A model generated the notes under the pieces. The model did not search any database, had not been told where the DNA came from, and was given only the letters and a program-made list of their open reading frames with translations. Below are positions 9,347 through 17,236 of a DNA stretch of 64,000 nt, one piece after another; positions within the stretch are counted from its first letter, which is position 1; each line of letters opens with the position of its first letter. The translations under genes were made by a program, and so were the position numbers. This DNA comes from Candidatus Vicinibacter proximus (GTDB taxonomy: Bacteria > Bacteroidota > Bacteroidia > Chitinophagales > Saprospiraceae): contig JADJOE010000003.1 in assembly GCA_016713905.1 (NCBI GenBank), positions 496,001-560,000 of the forward strand, in the 5' to 3' direction.

Positions 9347-10219
9347 TTAACTTGTTCTTTCTGTATATGAAACTTGAAATAATTCTTTTAAGAATTCACG
9401 CTTCTTTGATAGGTCCAGTTTGCCTAATCTGAATTTAATTCTTCCTGATCTTTTTCCTATAGAAACTATCTCAAAATCATTTTCTTCAATTTTATTTGTC
9501 CATCCTTCAATATCTGATACTTTAATTTCTGCCCTTACGAATTTTTGTTTAGGTAAAAATAATATAAAGTTTAATGGACGATTTCGTTTAACTAATCCAA
9601 TATAATTTTGTGTATAACCCAGATTAAGTTCATTATCAATTTCTTTTAATATTTCACAACACTCGTCAATGACCCTCAGACTTTCTTTGTTTGTTTTATT
9701 ATCCCAATAGTTTCGATCTTTTTTAACTGCTATTTCATCTTCATCTTCACCAACTGTTACCTCATCTAATATCTTTACGAAATTCAATACTACATTGTCA
9801 TTAATTTCAAGAGCATTTAGTTGAATGGCAATTATTGGAATTTGACTATTGAATAGACCGATGATATTTAGAAATCTACTTGTTATGTTTTCAGCGACTA
9901 TAACGGCGCAATGTTCGTAGTTAGGAAGTCGTTTTCTTTCATTATCCCAATATTCAATTGAACGAATAATATGACTTTCATCGATTTTTCCTAACATTAT
10001 TTCAACTTCATATCTTTTCTCATTTTCTCTATCATAAAGTAATAGATCAAGTCGACCGGCTTTAGGCTGAATTCTTTCTGCCTCTTTAAGTTCAAGGTCT
10101 CCAAGTCCAATTATAGATGGATCATCTTCTATTACTTTTCTCAACCATTGTTCATCAAAATCTGGATGGTCTTTTAGTAAGAATTTTTCTGCTTTTTTTA
10201 GCGTTAATTTGTTATTCAT
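9347..10219 (-). CDS. PD-(D/E)XK-superfamily nuclease-like protein, orphan
   Basis: The 290-residue protein belongs to a widespread uncharacterised family that looks like the NucS/DUF91 nuclease fold. A candidate active site is at residues 56-73: GRLDLLLYD (Asp58) and then RYEVEIM (Glu71, Glu73). The canonical Lys of ExK is missing, and the family continues with HIIRSIEYWDNERKR, which may supply the basic residue. The segment HCAVIVAENITSRFLNIIGLF is also family-typical. It lies in the accessory island directly downstream of an attC-like hairpin, starting 26 bp after the outer GTTGGCA. A nucleic-acid role is inferred from fold only. Confidence 0.65.
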   Translation of the reverse strand: MNNKLTLKKAEKFLLKDHPDFDEQWLRKVIEDDPSIIGLGDLELKEAERIQPKAGRLDLLLYDRENEKRYEVEIMLGKIDESHIIRSIEYWDNERKRLPNYEHCAVIVAENITSRFLNIIGLFNSQIPIIAIQLNALEINDNVVLNFVKILDEVTVGEDEDEIAVKKDRNYWDNKTNKESLRVIDECCEILKEIDNELNLGYTQNYIGLVKRNRPLNFILFLPKQKFVRAEIKVSDIEGWTNKIEENDFEIVSIGKRSGRIKFRLGKLDLSKKREFLKELFQVSYTERTS

Positions 10220-10245
10220 GATTTATTTTAGTTGTTAAGTATTAC

Positions 10246-10382
10246 TGCCAACGTTTCTAGCACTTGCGACTTGCCGCTACTTGTCTTTATGGCAAAAGTA
10301 GCAAAAATCATTTTCATAAAAACCAAAAGTGTAAATTATGTCTGTAAGCGGCATGATCGTAAGTACTATGCTATCAGCGGTT
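10246..10382 (-). repeat. attC-like imperfect hairpin element A
   Basis: Two arms, 10258-10280 and 10344-10368, pair at 20 of 25 alignment columns with two bulged bases. The loop is about 63 bp. On the minus strand the element starts with AACCGCTGATAG, which overlaps the stop region of the upstream gene, and ends with ACGTTGGCA. Integron attC sites have this same design: unequal arms with extrahelical bases, closed by AAC and GTT boxes. The next gene begins 26 bp further on. The core boxes do not match the strict GTTRRRY/RYYYAAC consensus, so this is a resemblance rather than an assignment. Confidence 0.5.
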
Positions 10383-11041
10383 TATTCTCCTTCCTTTATT
10401 AACTTTTTAAGTATAGGCTTCGATTTATTAATAGTAATATTATTTTCTTTAGAAATATTATCTAAAAGTATATAACAATATTGCCAGAGGAATTTATCAA
10501 TCTTGTAAACATTAAGTGTATTTAAATTAAAAAGGTTAACAAACTCCTTATAAATGATATAAAACTCACTATAATTTTTTGGCTCATTTGTTCTAATTTT
10601 GGTTTGGCTATTCTGGTTTAAATAACCAGTTATTAAAATCCAAACATAGCTGTCGTAAATTGGTATAGCTTTGTTGCTTAAGAAGTGAACATATTTTGAT
10701 GAAAATGAAAGATTGCATCTTCGTTTATTTTTACCATTTTTAGCAATCCAATTAATTTCAGCAATTTTATCAACTAATTTAATATAATAATTTATTGAAA
10801 CTCTTTGATCAATTTCAGTATTAGTAAATATCTTATCAACAACAGGATAAATATTTAAAATTGCGGTTGAATATATTTGGTTAATAGCCACAGCTTTAAT
10901 TAAAATTTCGTGTTTATCCTTATTATTAAAAAATACAAATAAATTACTTAAAGCATCATTCATTTTATTTCCATCGCTGGATAAATAAATATCAAGAATC
11001 TTATTTAAGTGTTCTGTATTTGGAGCAATTAATTTTAGCAT
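10382..11041 (-). CDS. Hypothetical protein, unrecognised
   Basis: I do not recognise this 219-residue protein. It is very rich in Ile, Asn and Lys, matching its strongly AT-rich DNA. It contains a distinctive motif SFSSKYVHFLSN followed by PIYDSYVWIL. A similar pattern (SKY-x-HF then a PIYDS segment) recurs in uncharacterised bacterial proteins, but I know no function. There are no signal peptide, membrane segment or catalytic motifs that I can name. The gene is bracketed by attC-like elements on both sides, with its stop codon touching element A and its start 17 bp from the outer box of element B. It therefore looks like a single-gene cassette. Confidence 0.6.
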   Translation of the reverse strand: MLKLIAPNTEHLNKILDIYLSSDGNKMNDALSNLFVFFNNKDKHEILIKAVAINQIYSTAILNIYPVVDKIFTNTEIDQRVSINYYIKLVDKIAEINWIAKNGKNKRRCNLSFSSKYVHFLSNKAIPIYDSYVWILITGYLNQNSQTKIRTNEPKNYSEFYIIYKEFVNLFNLNTLNVYKIDKFLWQYCYILLDNISKENNITINKSKPILKKLIKEGE

Positions 11042-11058
11042 ATTTTATATTTAATTGA

Positions 11059-11197
11059 TGTTAACGTTTTCGGGCTTGGCGCAGTGGCGGATTTTCACGA
11101 CAAATGTTAATACGAAGAACTACTGTTTGTGCCACCACAAAACTGTCATACGAAGCACTGAACCCGCCATTACGCCAAACCGCTGTTATAGGCTGGC
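11059..11197 (-). repeat. attC-like imperfect hairpin element B
   Basis: The arms at 11075-11093 and 11161-11179 pair at 15 of 19 positions, and the four mismatches are of the kind that allow G-T pairing in single-stranded DNA. On the minus strand the outer 5' side reads CCTATAACAGCGGTTTGGCG and the outer 3' side ends CGTTAACA. This parallels the GTTGGCA end of element A, and as there a gene starts within about 20-30 bp. A nearly perfect GCCAGCC/GGCTGGC flank is also present. It lies in the gene gap 11042-11423 together with hairpin C. Confidence 0.5.
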
Positions 11198-11349
11198 GTT
11201 CTTCTCTGTCGTGGGTTACATCAATTTTTATGTCGTCAGTTTGTATCATTTGTCATGTGGTTTTTTATCTGGCGTGTGTGTCGCTTGTTTTATTTTTTTT
11301 TACAAGCGTTGGAAAAATTATTGTGAAATTCTTTCTGCGTTTGAACAAG

Positions 11350-11408
11350 CACACTCTTTTGCAAGCTTTGGCTTGTGTGGTGGCTTGGGCAGCTTGCAAA
11401 TGCGTGTG
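11350..11408. repeat. Imperfect inverted repeat C after hsdR
   Basis: The arms CACACTCTTTTGCAAGC (11350-11366) and GCTTGCAAATGCGTGTG (11392-11408) are complementary at 15 of 17 positions around a 25-bp loop. The element begins 16 bp beyond the hsdR stop codon on the minus strand. It could end hsdR transcription or be a further member of the attC-like set, but it lacks a T-run directly after the stem. The short motif GCGTTGGCA follows at 11415-11423, abutting the hsdR stop. Confidence 0.45.
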
Positions 11409-11423
11409 ACTGTAGCGTTGGCA

Positions 11424-14400
11424 TTATTTGTTTGCGTTAAATCGTAAAAAGTCCTTTTGCATTATTTTGAACATTGTCCCTGCAAAGAAGTCACGAAACT
11501 CTTTGTTGTCGTTGAACTCTTTAAATACTTCAAAGTTGGTCTCTATGTGGTCAATTAGTTTTCGTTTCAATACTTCTTCAAAAGTGATTTTGGCGTTTTG
11601 TTCGTCTGAATGTCTGAAAGCGTTTGCAAACTCGGCATCTTGTGCAACGTCCGCCATTAAGTCCTCAGTCATTTTTTTAACCTTGTCCTCGTTGGTGAAC
11701 TGTGTCCCGAAGCGGTCGTTAAATGCTTTTACGATGTTGGATAAATATTCCATTTCAGGCTCGGCTGCTCCGCCTCTCATGTCTGTCGGGATAGGTTTTA
11801 ACTCATCTCCTTGTTGCAATTGAATATTAAATTCTCCTTCCTTTTGCAGTCGGTAGCTGTCCATGTCGATATTGTCTAGAATGCCTTGTGCCAAATCCTC
11901 GTCACGTTGCTTGCCCAGTTTGTTTTGCAAGTGGTTTAAGAATAAATACAGTCTTTCCAAATATGGATTTACAAACGGAACTATTTGAGCAAGGAAAACA
12001 TACAGGCGAACATAAGTCTTGCATTTTGCTCTAAAGTCGTCTTGCTGTTCTTCTGTTAATGAAGTTCTGAATACTTCTGCTGCTGCATCTAAAATGCTGT
12101 GCAATTGGTCAACAGGAACATTGGTAACCATCTTTTGCGAAAACTCCTGAACCTGTTCGGGTGTGTAAACCTGAAAAGCATCTAAAGAACTTTGCAAGTC
12201 AAACAGTTTGTTAGGGTCAGTTGCTTCGCCTAATATGGTGGTTTCAAAGAATGGGTCAAACGATTTTTTGATTTCATCTGCATCATTGGCAAAGTCCAAA
12301 ACAAATGTGTCTTTCTTTCCTGCGGTTGTTCTGTTAAGTCTTGAAAGTGTTTGAACTGCATTAACACCACCCAGTTTCTTGTCAACATACATGGTATGTA
12401 AAAGCGGTTGGTCAAATCCAGTTTGGTATTTGTTTGCCACAATCAAAAAGCGGTATTCCGATTTCTTAAACTCGTCTGGAATGGCAGCACTTGAAAAATG
12501 ATTCAATGCAGCTTCGGTTTGGCCGTCTATTTCGCCTGAAAATGCTACGATTGCCTTGTATGGGTTTCCTGTATCTGCTAAATACTTGTCAAATGCCTTT
12601 TTGTATTTCACGGCATTTCTACGACTGCTTGTAACAACCATTGCTTTAGCCAACCCGTTGATTTTCGATTTACGGATTACATTGTCCATAAAATGGTCAA
12701 CCATCAAAGCCGTTTTCTTGGCAATGGCGTGTGAATGGCTCTCAACAAATATTTTCAGTTTTTTCTGTGCCTTGTTTTTGTCGTATGCAGGGTCGTCTTC
12801 AATTTTCTTTAGCAAAGCATAATAGCTTTGATAGGTGGTGTAATTCTGCAAAACATCTAAAATGAAATTTTCTTCAATGGCTTGCTTCATGGAGTAAAGA
12901 TGAAATGCCCTGAATTTCTCTTTTCCGTTATCGTTGTATTTCTCTCCAAAAAGTTCAAGCGTTTTGTTCTTTGGTGTGGCGGTAAAGGCAAAGTAACTGG
13001 CATTAGTCAGCATCTTTCTTCCTTTCACAATATCCACTACCAAATCTTCCGAAGACAGTTCGTCATATTGGTCTTTGTCCACAAAAATATATTCATCATC
13101 GTCCACCTGCACTTTTTCAAAGTCTTTAGCCAAAGTTTCATTTAGCTTTCCTGCGGTGTTTCCGCTTTGACTGCTGTGTGCTTCGTCAATGATAATGGCA
13201 AACTTGTTTCCGGGCAGTTCTCCAATTTCGTTTACTATGTATGGAAATTTCTGAATGGTGGTGATAATGATTTTCTTACCTTCTTCTAATGCCGTTTTTA
13301 GTTGTTTACTGCCTTCGGTAATTGCTTCTACAACGCCTTTCACTTGCTCAAACTGTTTGATGTTGTTGCGTATTTGAGCATCCAAAACTTTACGGTCAGT
13401 TACTACGATTACAGTATCAAAAATAGTGTTCTCGTTATTCTTGTCAAACAAGCCAACCAATTGATGAGCCAACCAAGAAATGGAGTTTGATTTTCCTGAA
13501 CCTGCCGAATGTTGAATTAAATAGCGTTTTCCTGCACCGTTTTCTTTGGCATTGTTAAGGAGCTTATCTACGGCATCAATTTGATGATAGCGTGGGAAAA
13601 TCAGTTTCTTTACTTTCTCTTTTTTTACTTTACCATCAGGTAAAATCTTTTCCGTTTCTTCTTCAAACAATTGAACATAATTCTGAATGATGTTGGTTAA
13701 ACGGTCTTTTGTTAAAATGTCTTTCCAGAGATAATCGGTTTTAATGCCAATTGAATTGGGCGGATTTCCTGCTCCGTAGTTGTAACCTTTGTTGAATGGT
13801 AAAAAGTAAGTGTTTTCGCCTTTCAAATGGGTTGCCATCCAAATTTGTTCGCTGTCCACTGCAAAGTGAACCATACAGCGACCTAAGCGAAACAATTCTT
13901 CTCTTGGGTCACGATTGGTTTTATATTGCTTAATGGCATCCTTTACCGTTTGTTTGGTCAGCTCGTTTTTAAGTTCGAAACTAATGATGGGCAAACCATT
14001 GATGAAAACCACTAAATCCAAGGAGTTTTCATTTTGAGTGCTGTAATGTACTTGTCTTGTTACTGAAAAAATGTTTTGGTTGTATAGGGCTAAATCCTTT
14101 TCGTTTAGCATAGAAACAGGTTTGTCAAAAAAGAGTTTGAGTTTGATGTTATTGTCTGTAATGCCTTTGCGTAAAACCTCAATAATACCAAAGGTTTTGA
14201 TTTGATTGTTTAAGCGATACAAAACCTTGCTTCTGAAATTGCTACTGTGAATGGCTTGCAATTTTGCGACTTCCTTTTCCTGTGTGGCTTGCAGAAAATT
14301 GAAAAGCAAATCTTCATCCACACAATCCACACGGTTGTAATTACTGAAATGCCTTTCTTCAAAAGCATTGACCAAACACAAGTGCTGTGTGATGTGGGCT

Positions 14401-14432
14401 TCTAATCCATTTTCTGTGGTGTCAGTCTTCAT
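11424..14432 (-). CDS. hsdR: Type I restriction enzyme, HsdR subunit
   Basis: This is the restriction and translocation subunit of a type I R-M complex. About 1000 residues contain the N-terminal nuclease motif (NSLDLVVFINGLP then SFELKNE, giving Asp and E-x-K). A Walker A (HSAGSGKSNS, near residue 315), a DEAH box (IIIDEAHSSQSG), FTATPKNKT and the SRLNRT motif VI follow, all parts of the SF2 DNA translocase. The C-terminal helical region, which docks on the methylase, is complete. I chose the ATG at 14432 (MKTDTTENGLEAH), the usual start of homologues; an ATG at 14450 also exists. The start lies inside the 3' end of the Doc gene, so the two are translationally coupled. Confidence 0.95.
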   Translation of the reverse strand: MKTDTTENGLEAHITQHLCLVNAFEERHFSNYNRVDCVDEDLLFNFLQATQEKEVAKLQAIHSSNFRSKVLYRLNNQIKTFGIIEVLRKGITDNNIKLKLFFDKPVSMLNEKDLALYNQNIFSVTRQVHYSTQNENSLDLVVFINGLPIISFELKNELTKQTVKDAIKQYKTNRDPREELFRLGRCMVHFAVDSEQIWMATHLKGENTYFLPFNKGYNYGAGNPPNSIGIKTDYLWKDILTKDRLTNIIQNYVQLFEEETEKILPDGKVKKEKVKKLIFPRYHQIDAVDKLLNNAKENGAGKRYLIQHSAGSGKSNSISWLAHQLVGLFDKNNENTIFDTVIVVTDRKVLDAQIRNNIKQFEQVKGVVEAITEGSKQLKTALEEGKKIIITTIQKFPYIVNEIGELPGNKFAIIIDEAHSSQSGNTAGKLNETLAKDFEKVQVDDDEYIFVDKDQYDELSSEDLVVDIVKGRKMLTNASYFAFTATPKNKTLELFGEKYNDNGKEKFRAFHLYSMKQAIEENFILDVLQNYTTYQSYYALLKKIEDDPAYDKNKAQKKLKIFVESHSHAIAKKTALMVDHFMDNVIRKSKINGLAKAMVVTSSRRNAVKYKKAFDKYLADTGNPYKAIVAFSGEIDGQTEAALNHFSSAAIPDEFKKSEYRFLIVANKYQTGFDQPLLHTMYVDKKLGGVNAVQTLSRLNRTTAGKKDTFVLDFANDADEIKKSFDPFFETTILGEATDPNKLFDLQSSLDAFQVYTPEQVQEFSQKMVTNVPVDQLHSILDAAAEVFRTSLTEEQQDDFRAKCKTYVRLYVFLAQIVPFVNPYLERLYLFLNHLQNKLGKQRDEDLAQGILDNIDMDSYRLQKEGEFNIQLQQGDELKPIPTDMRGGAAEPEMEYLSNIVKAFNDRFGTQFTNEDKVKKMTEDLMADVAQDAEFANAFRHSDEQNAKITFEEVLKRKLIDHIETNFEVFKEFNDNKEFRDFFAGTMFKIMQKDFLRFNANK

Positions 14433-14865
14433 TATTAAATCCTTTGGCATAAATTATTTTCAATTTCAATTCTTCTGAGTAGTCTTCCTCATAAATAATT
14501 GAATTAATTATTTCAAAAAGTAAATCTTTATCTATTCTGTTATCAGCCACATCTACTGCAATGTTTTCCATTTCTGCAATAAACCTTTCTACTCGAAATG
14601 AGCAATTGTTTATTTCGAGAAAGTAAGCAGATAAAGCGATTGAAGCCCGTTTATTACCATCTTGAAAACTATGGTTTTTATTGATGGAGAAAAATAAGTG
14701 GGTAATCTTGTGTTCAATCTCCGGATAGTATAAATCATTCTGAACAAGCTCAATTACACTTTCAAGCAGGTTGATATTCAGAATGCCTAAAATGCCACCA
14801 GATTGGTTGATGATTACATCATGAACCGCTATAGCATGTGCTGTATCGAAATATGCAAATGCCAT
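14422..14865 (-). CDS. doc: Doc-type (Fic-fold) death-on-curing toxin
   Basis: The 147-residue protein has the Fic/Doc core motif at residues 65-73, HSFQDGNKR, within NKNHSFQDGNKRASIALSAY. The N-terminal HAIAVHDVIINQSGG and GILGILNINLLES segments are typical of Doc. Characterised Doc phosphorylates EF-Tu and stops translation; classical Fic proteins AMPylate instead. The Gly in place of the usual Ala before NKR does not exclude activity. It sits between the HTH protein gene (whose stop at 14866 abuts this start) and hsdR, which it overlaps. A toxin inside a type I R-M operon suggests a back-up that acts if restriction fails or the locus is lost; that role is inference. Confidence 0.85.
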   Translation of the reverse strand: MAFAYFDTAHAIAVHDVIINQSGGILGILNINLLESVIELVQNDLYYPEIEHKITHLFFSINKNHSFQDGNKRASIALSAYFLEINNCSFRVERFIAEMENIAVDVADNRIDKDLLFEIINSIIYEEDYSEELKLKIIYAKGFNNED

Positions 14866-15876
14866 TTATCGGTCTTTTAATCTTTTAAACACTTCCAACA
14901 ACTCAGGGTTTTCAATAACTCTTTGCAATAGGTCTTTACTTTTATCTCCTAAAAACCTGTCATAGTCTGCAGCACTCAAAGAGTTTATATAAGGCTTTAA
15001 CCGTTCATGAACAATATTCCTTAAGCCATAATCACGGCTTGCCATTTTACTTCTTGCATCCTCAATTTGTGGTATCCAAAAACGTTGTTGGGCAAATTCA
15101 TCAATTAATTCATTCAACTCGATTGGTTGCAATTTTCTTTTTAGCTTTTCTGATTTCTGCTTCATAGCATCTGCTATGCCCACTTCAAATGATGCAATCA
15201 ACCTAAGCACTTCCCAATACATGGTGTCTCTTGGGTTTTCTTTTTCTTCTAATTTTAATATCACTTTATATTCAGAAGATTTTTCAAGGAAAATAGCTTT
15301 ATAAATAGCATCTGTATAAACAGCATATTTATAATTCCCCATTTCTAAATATTTGTTTAATGCTTCGGTAAATTCCTTACGATAAACTGGTTCACGAGCC
15401 ATAGCAATCAAAAAATCCTCTTCTCGCTGATTGATGAACTTCGTTGAGCCACCTAATTTTTGGTTTAGGGTGTCTATTACAATATCCAATATTTTGCTTC
15501 TTAGGGCTTTTGCCTTTTCACTTTCGGTGAGCAACATGCCAAGATTTAGAAATGCCCGAAAATTGAAAATGCCAAGTTGTGGAGCTTTAGCTCCTTCTTG
15601 CAACATCCAGCCAAATTCTTCTTTGAATTCTTTTAGTGCTTTCCCTTTGAGATTGATATATCCATTGTGTTTTAATTCATCTTCGCTTTGGGATAAATAG
15701 CGATCAATGGTTGAGTTATCAATGCTGTAAAAATCTGCTATTTGCTGGCGGGTAAACCTATATTCGCCCTGAAACAACATCCCTGTTATGCCAAGATAGC
15801 CTTGAATATTTTCAACAGCTTTCTTATTGTTAAGTATGTTTTGTCGGTCTATTGCCGAAACTGTCAAATCTTTCAT
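14866..15876 (-). CDS. RhuM-like HTH protein, candidate Doc antitoxin/regulator
   Basis: The 336-residue protein carries an N-terminal helix-turn-helix at about residues 42-63 (FTRQQIADFYSIDNSTIDRY), followed by a segment on GYINLKGKALKEF. This resembles the DNA-binding part of RhuM-type virulence proteins. The middle includes FRAFLNLGMLLTESEKAKALRS, like RhuM/KilA-N-associated regions. The C-terminal 200 residues are helical and contain a charged QQRFWIPQIEDARSKMASRD segment. Its stop directly abuts the Doc start, an arrangement seen in toxin-antitoxin pairs. I infer that it neutralises Doc or represses the operon. It could also modulate the R-M complex. Length and frame look intact. Confidence 0.6.
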   Translation of the reverse strand: MKDLTVSAIDRQNILNNKKAVENIQGYLGITGMLFQGEYRFTRQQIADFYSIDNSTIDRYLSQSEDELKHNGYINLKGKALKEFKEEFGWMLQEGAKAPQLGIFNFRAFLNLGMLLTESEKAKALRSKILDIVIDTLNQKLGGSTKFINQREEDFLIAMAREPVYRKEFTEALNKYLEMGNYKYAVYTDAIYKAIFLEKSSEYKVILKLEEKENPRDTMYWEVLRLIASFEVGIADAMKQKSEKLKRKLQPIELNELIDEFAQQRFWIPQIEDARSKMASRDYGLRNIVHERLKPYINSLSAADYDRFLGDKSKDLLQRVIENPELLEVFKRLKDR

Positions 15877-15979
15877 ATTTTCAAATATTGTTGATAACTT
15901 CTGATGTTTCCCTCACAAATAAGGTAAACATATCGCAAGTTGTTGTATTTCAATGACTTTAGTGGTCTTAAAGTTCTCA

Positions 15980-17236
15980 TCAGTAGTTGTTAATTCTTCT
16001 TTTCCCCATCACCGCCTCAGCTATCATGGCTTCTTTGTATTCCCGAATAAGTTCAATTTCCCGTTCGGCTTTGGCTATGGCTGTGTCTATAGTGGCGGTT
16101 TCGGTTTTTATGTGTGATACAATTTGTTTTTGTTGCTCAAGTGTATGTGGAACTAAAACAGGCGTATTTCGTAACGTGAATAGAGAAAGATTTTTTATGG
16201 TTGTGCTTGCTGTTGCATTTAAAAAATATTTCATTACTCGGTTTGTTTGCAAATATTGAAATAAGTAGTCATAATCAACTACACTTTTACTTATTTCATC
16301 AGGTTCAATGTATGCTGCACTTTTCCCTAAAACAACTGGTTCACCATCATAAAAAGCCATATTGCCAATTGTGCCATTGATAGAATAAAGTATTGTCCCT
16401 TTTTTTAGCTTAAGGTCATAATTGTTAAATTCCTCTTCTGTAACACAATTTGTTTCATCATTCGTAACTATTGTACCATTAATAAGATTGTTTCCATTGA
16501 TAAATTTAAATTCTGAATAGTCAACATATTGTGGTGTACCATGCAACCCGTCACCTATTCTGCTTGAAATGTATTTCAATCTGATGTCTTTACAAGCAGC
16601 AATATTTTTAGTTATTGAATTGTCAACCACACACTGCCTTTGCTCCTTCAACAACTCAATAAACTTTTGCTTCTTCTGAATAAACAAGTTTATCTTTTCT
16701 TCTTGTGCTTTGATGTATTGCACAATTTCGTCTTGCTCGTTTTTGGGCGGCAATACGGTAAAAATGCTGAAAAACTTATCGGTGTATAACCGCAACCGGC
16801 TGTCAATAATACCTGTGCTGTGTCTGCGAAACTCGGCTTTAAACAAATTGGTGGTAAACAAATAGCCAAAATACTCAGGGTTGTTGTCGCCTTTAATTCG
16901 GTAAACACAGTAAGCAGGGCTTGTTATTCCATTGTATGGTGAAATACCCAAACTGCCGTTCCAAGCCAACATGATATTGATAACCAAATCGCCTTGATGC
17001 ACCAATTTATAACCCACCAAACTTTCTGCATTGGTCAGGTGGTCGTCTTCGTTTTCTAAACTTTCCCGTTTCAGCGTTACGCCTGTGTAATGGGAAACCG
17101 AAAGCAGTTCTTCGCTGCCTGTTTCGCTTCGACTATCCATTTCCTGAAACAGATTTTTAATGCGAAGCACTTCCCAATGAGCAGGAAACTCACCTAACCA
17201 AGCCGTTTTTGTATTTTCTAATGCCGTTTCTATCAT
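15980..17236 (-). CDS. hsdS: Type I restriction-modification specificity subunit HsdS
   Basis: HsdS sets the DNA target of the type I methylase and nuclease. The 418-residue protein shows the expected two halves. Each has a target-recognition domain followed by a coiled-coil spacer: ILPPKNEQDEIVQYIKAQEEKINLFI near residues 165-195 and LVPHTLEQQKQIVSHIKTETATIDTAI near 365-395. The N-terminal AHWEVLRIKNLF motif is typical. The gene overlaps the hsdM stop by ATGA (17233-17236). Both recognition domains look full length. The target sequence cannot be predicted from sequence alone. A gap of about 100 bp separates it from the HTH protein gene, which may allow separate control. Confidence 0.95.
   Translation of the reverse strand: MIETALENTKTAWLGEFPAHWEVLRIKNLFQEMDSRSETGSEELLSVSHYTGVTLKRESLENEDDHLTNAESLVGYKLVHQGDLVINIMLAWNGSLGISPYNGITSPAYCVYRIKGDNNPEYFGYLFTTNLFKAEFRRHSTGIIDSRLRLYTDKFFSIFTVLPPKNEQDEIVQYIKAQEEKINLFIQKKQKFIELLKEQRQCVVDNSITKNIAACKDIRLKYISSRIGDGLHGTPQYVDYSEFKFINGNNLINGTIVTNDETNCVTEEEFNNYDLKLKKGTILYSINGTIGNMAFYDGEPVVLGKSAAYIEPDEISKSVVDYDYLFQYLQTNRVMKYFLNATASTTIKNLSLFTLRNTPVLVPHTLEQQKQIVSHIKTETATIDTAIAKAEREIELIREYKEAMIAEAVMGKRRINNY

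Noticed and set aside
11055..11447. Plus-strand frames of 101-130 codons in the gap after hsdR
   Set aside because: They are made of the attC-like and hairpin sequences and run into hsdR on the other strand; no protein-like pattern.
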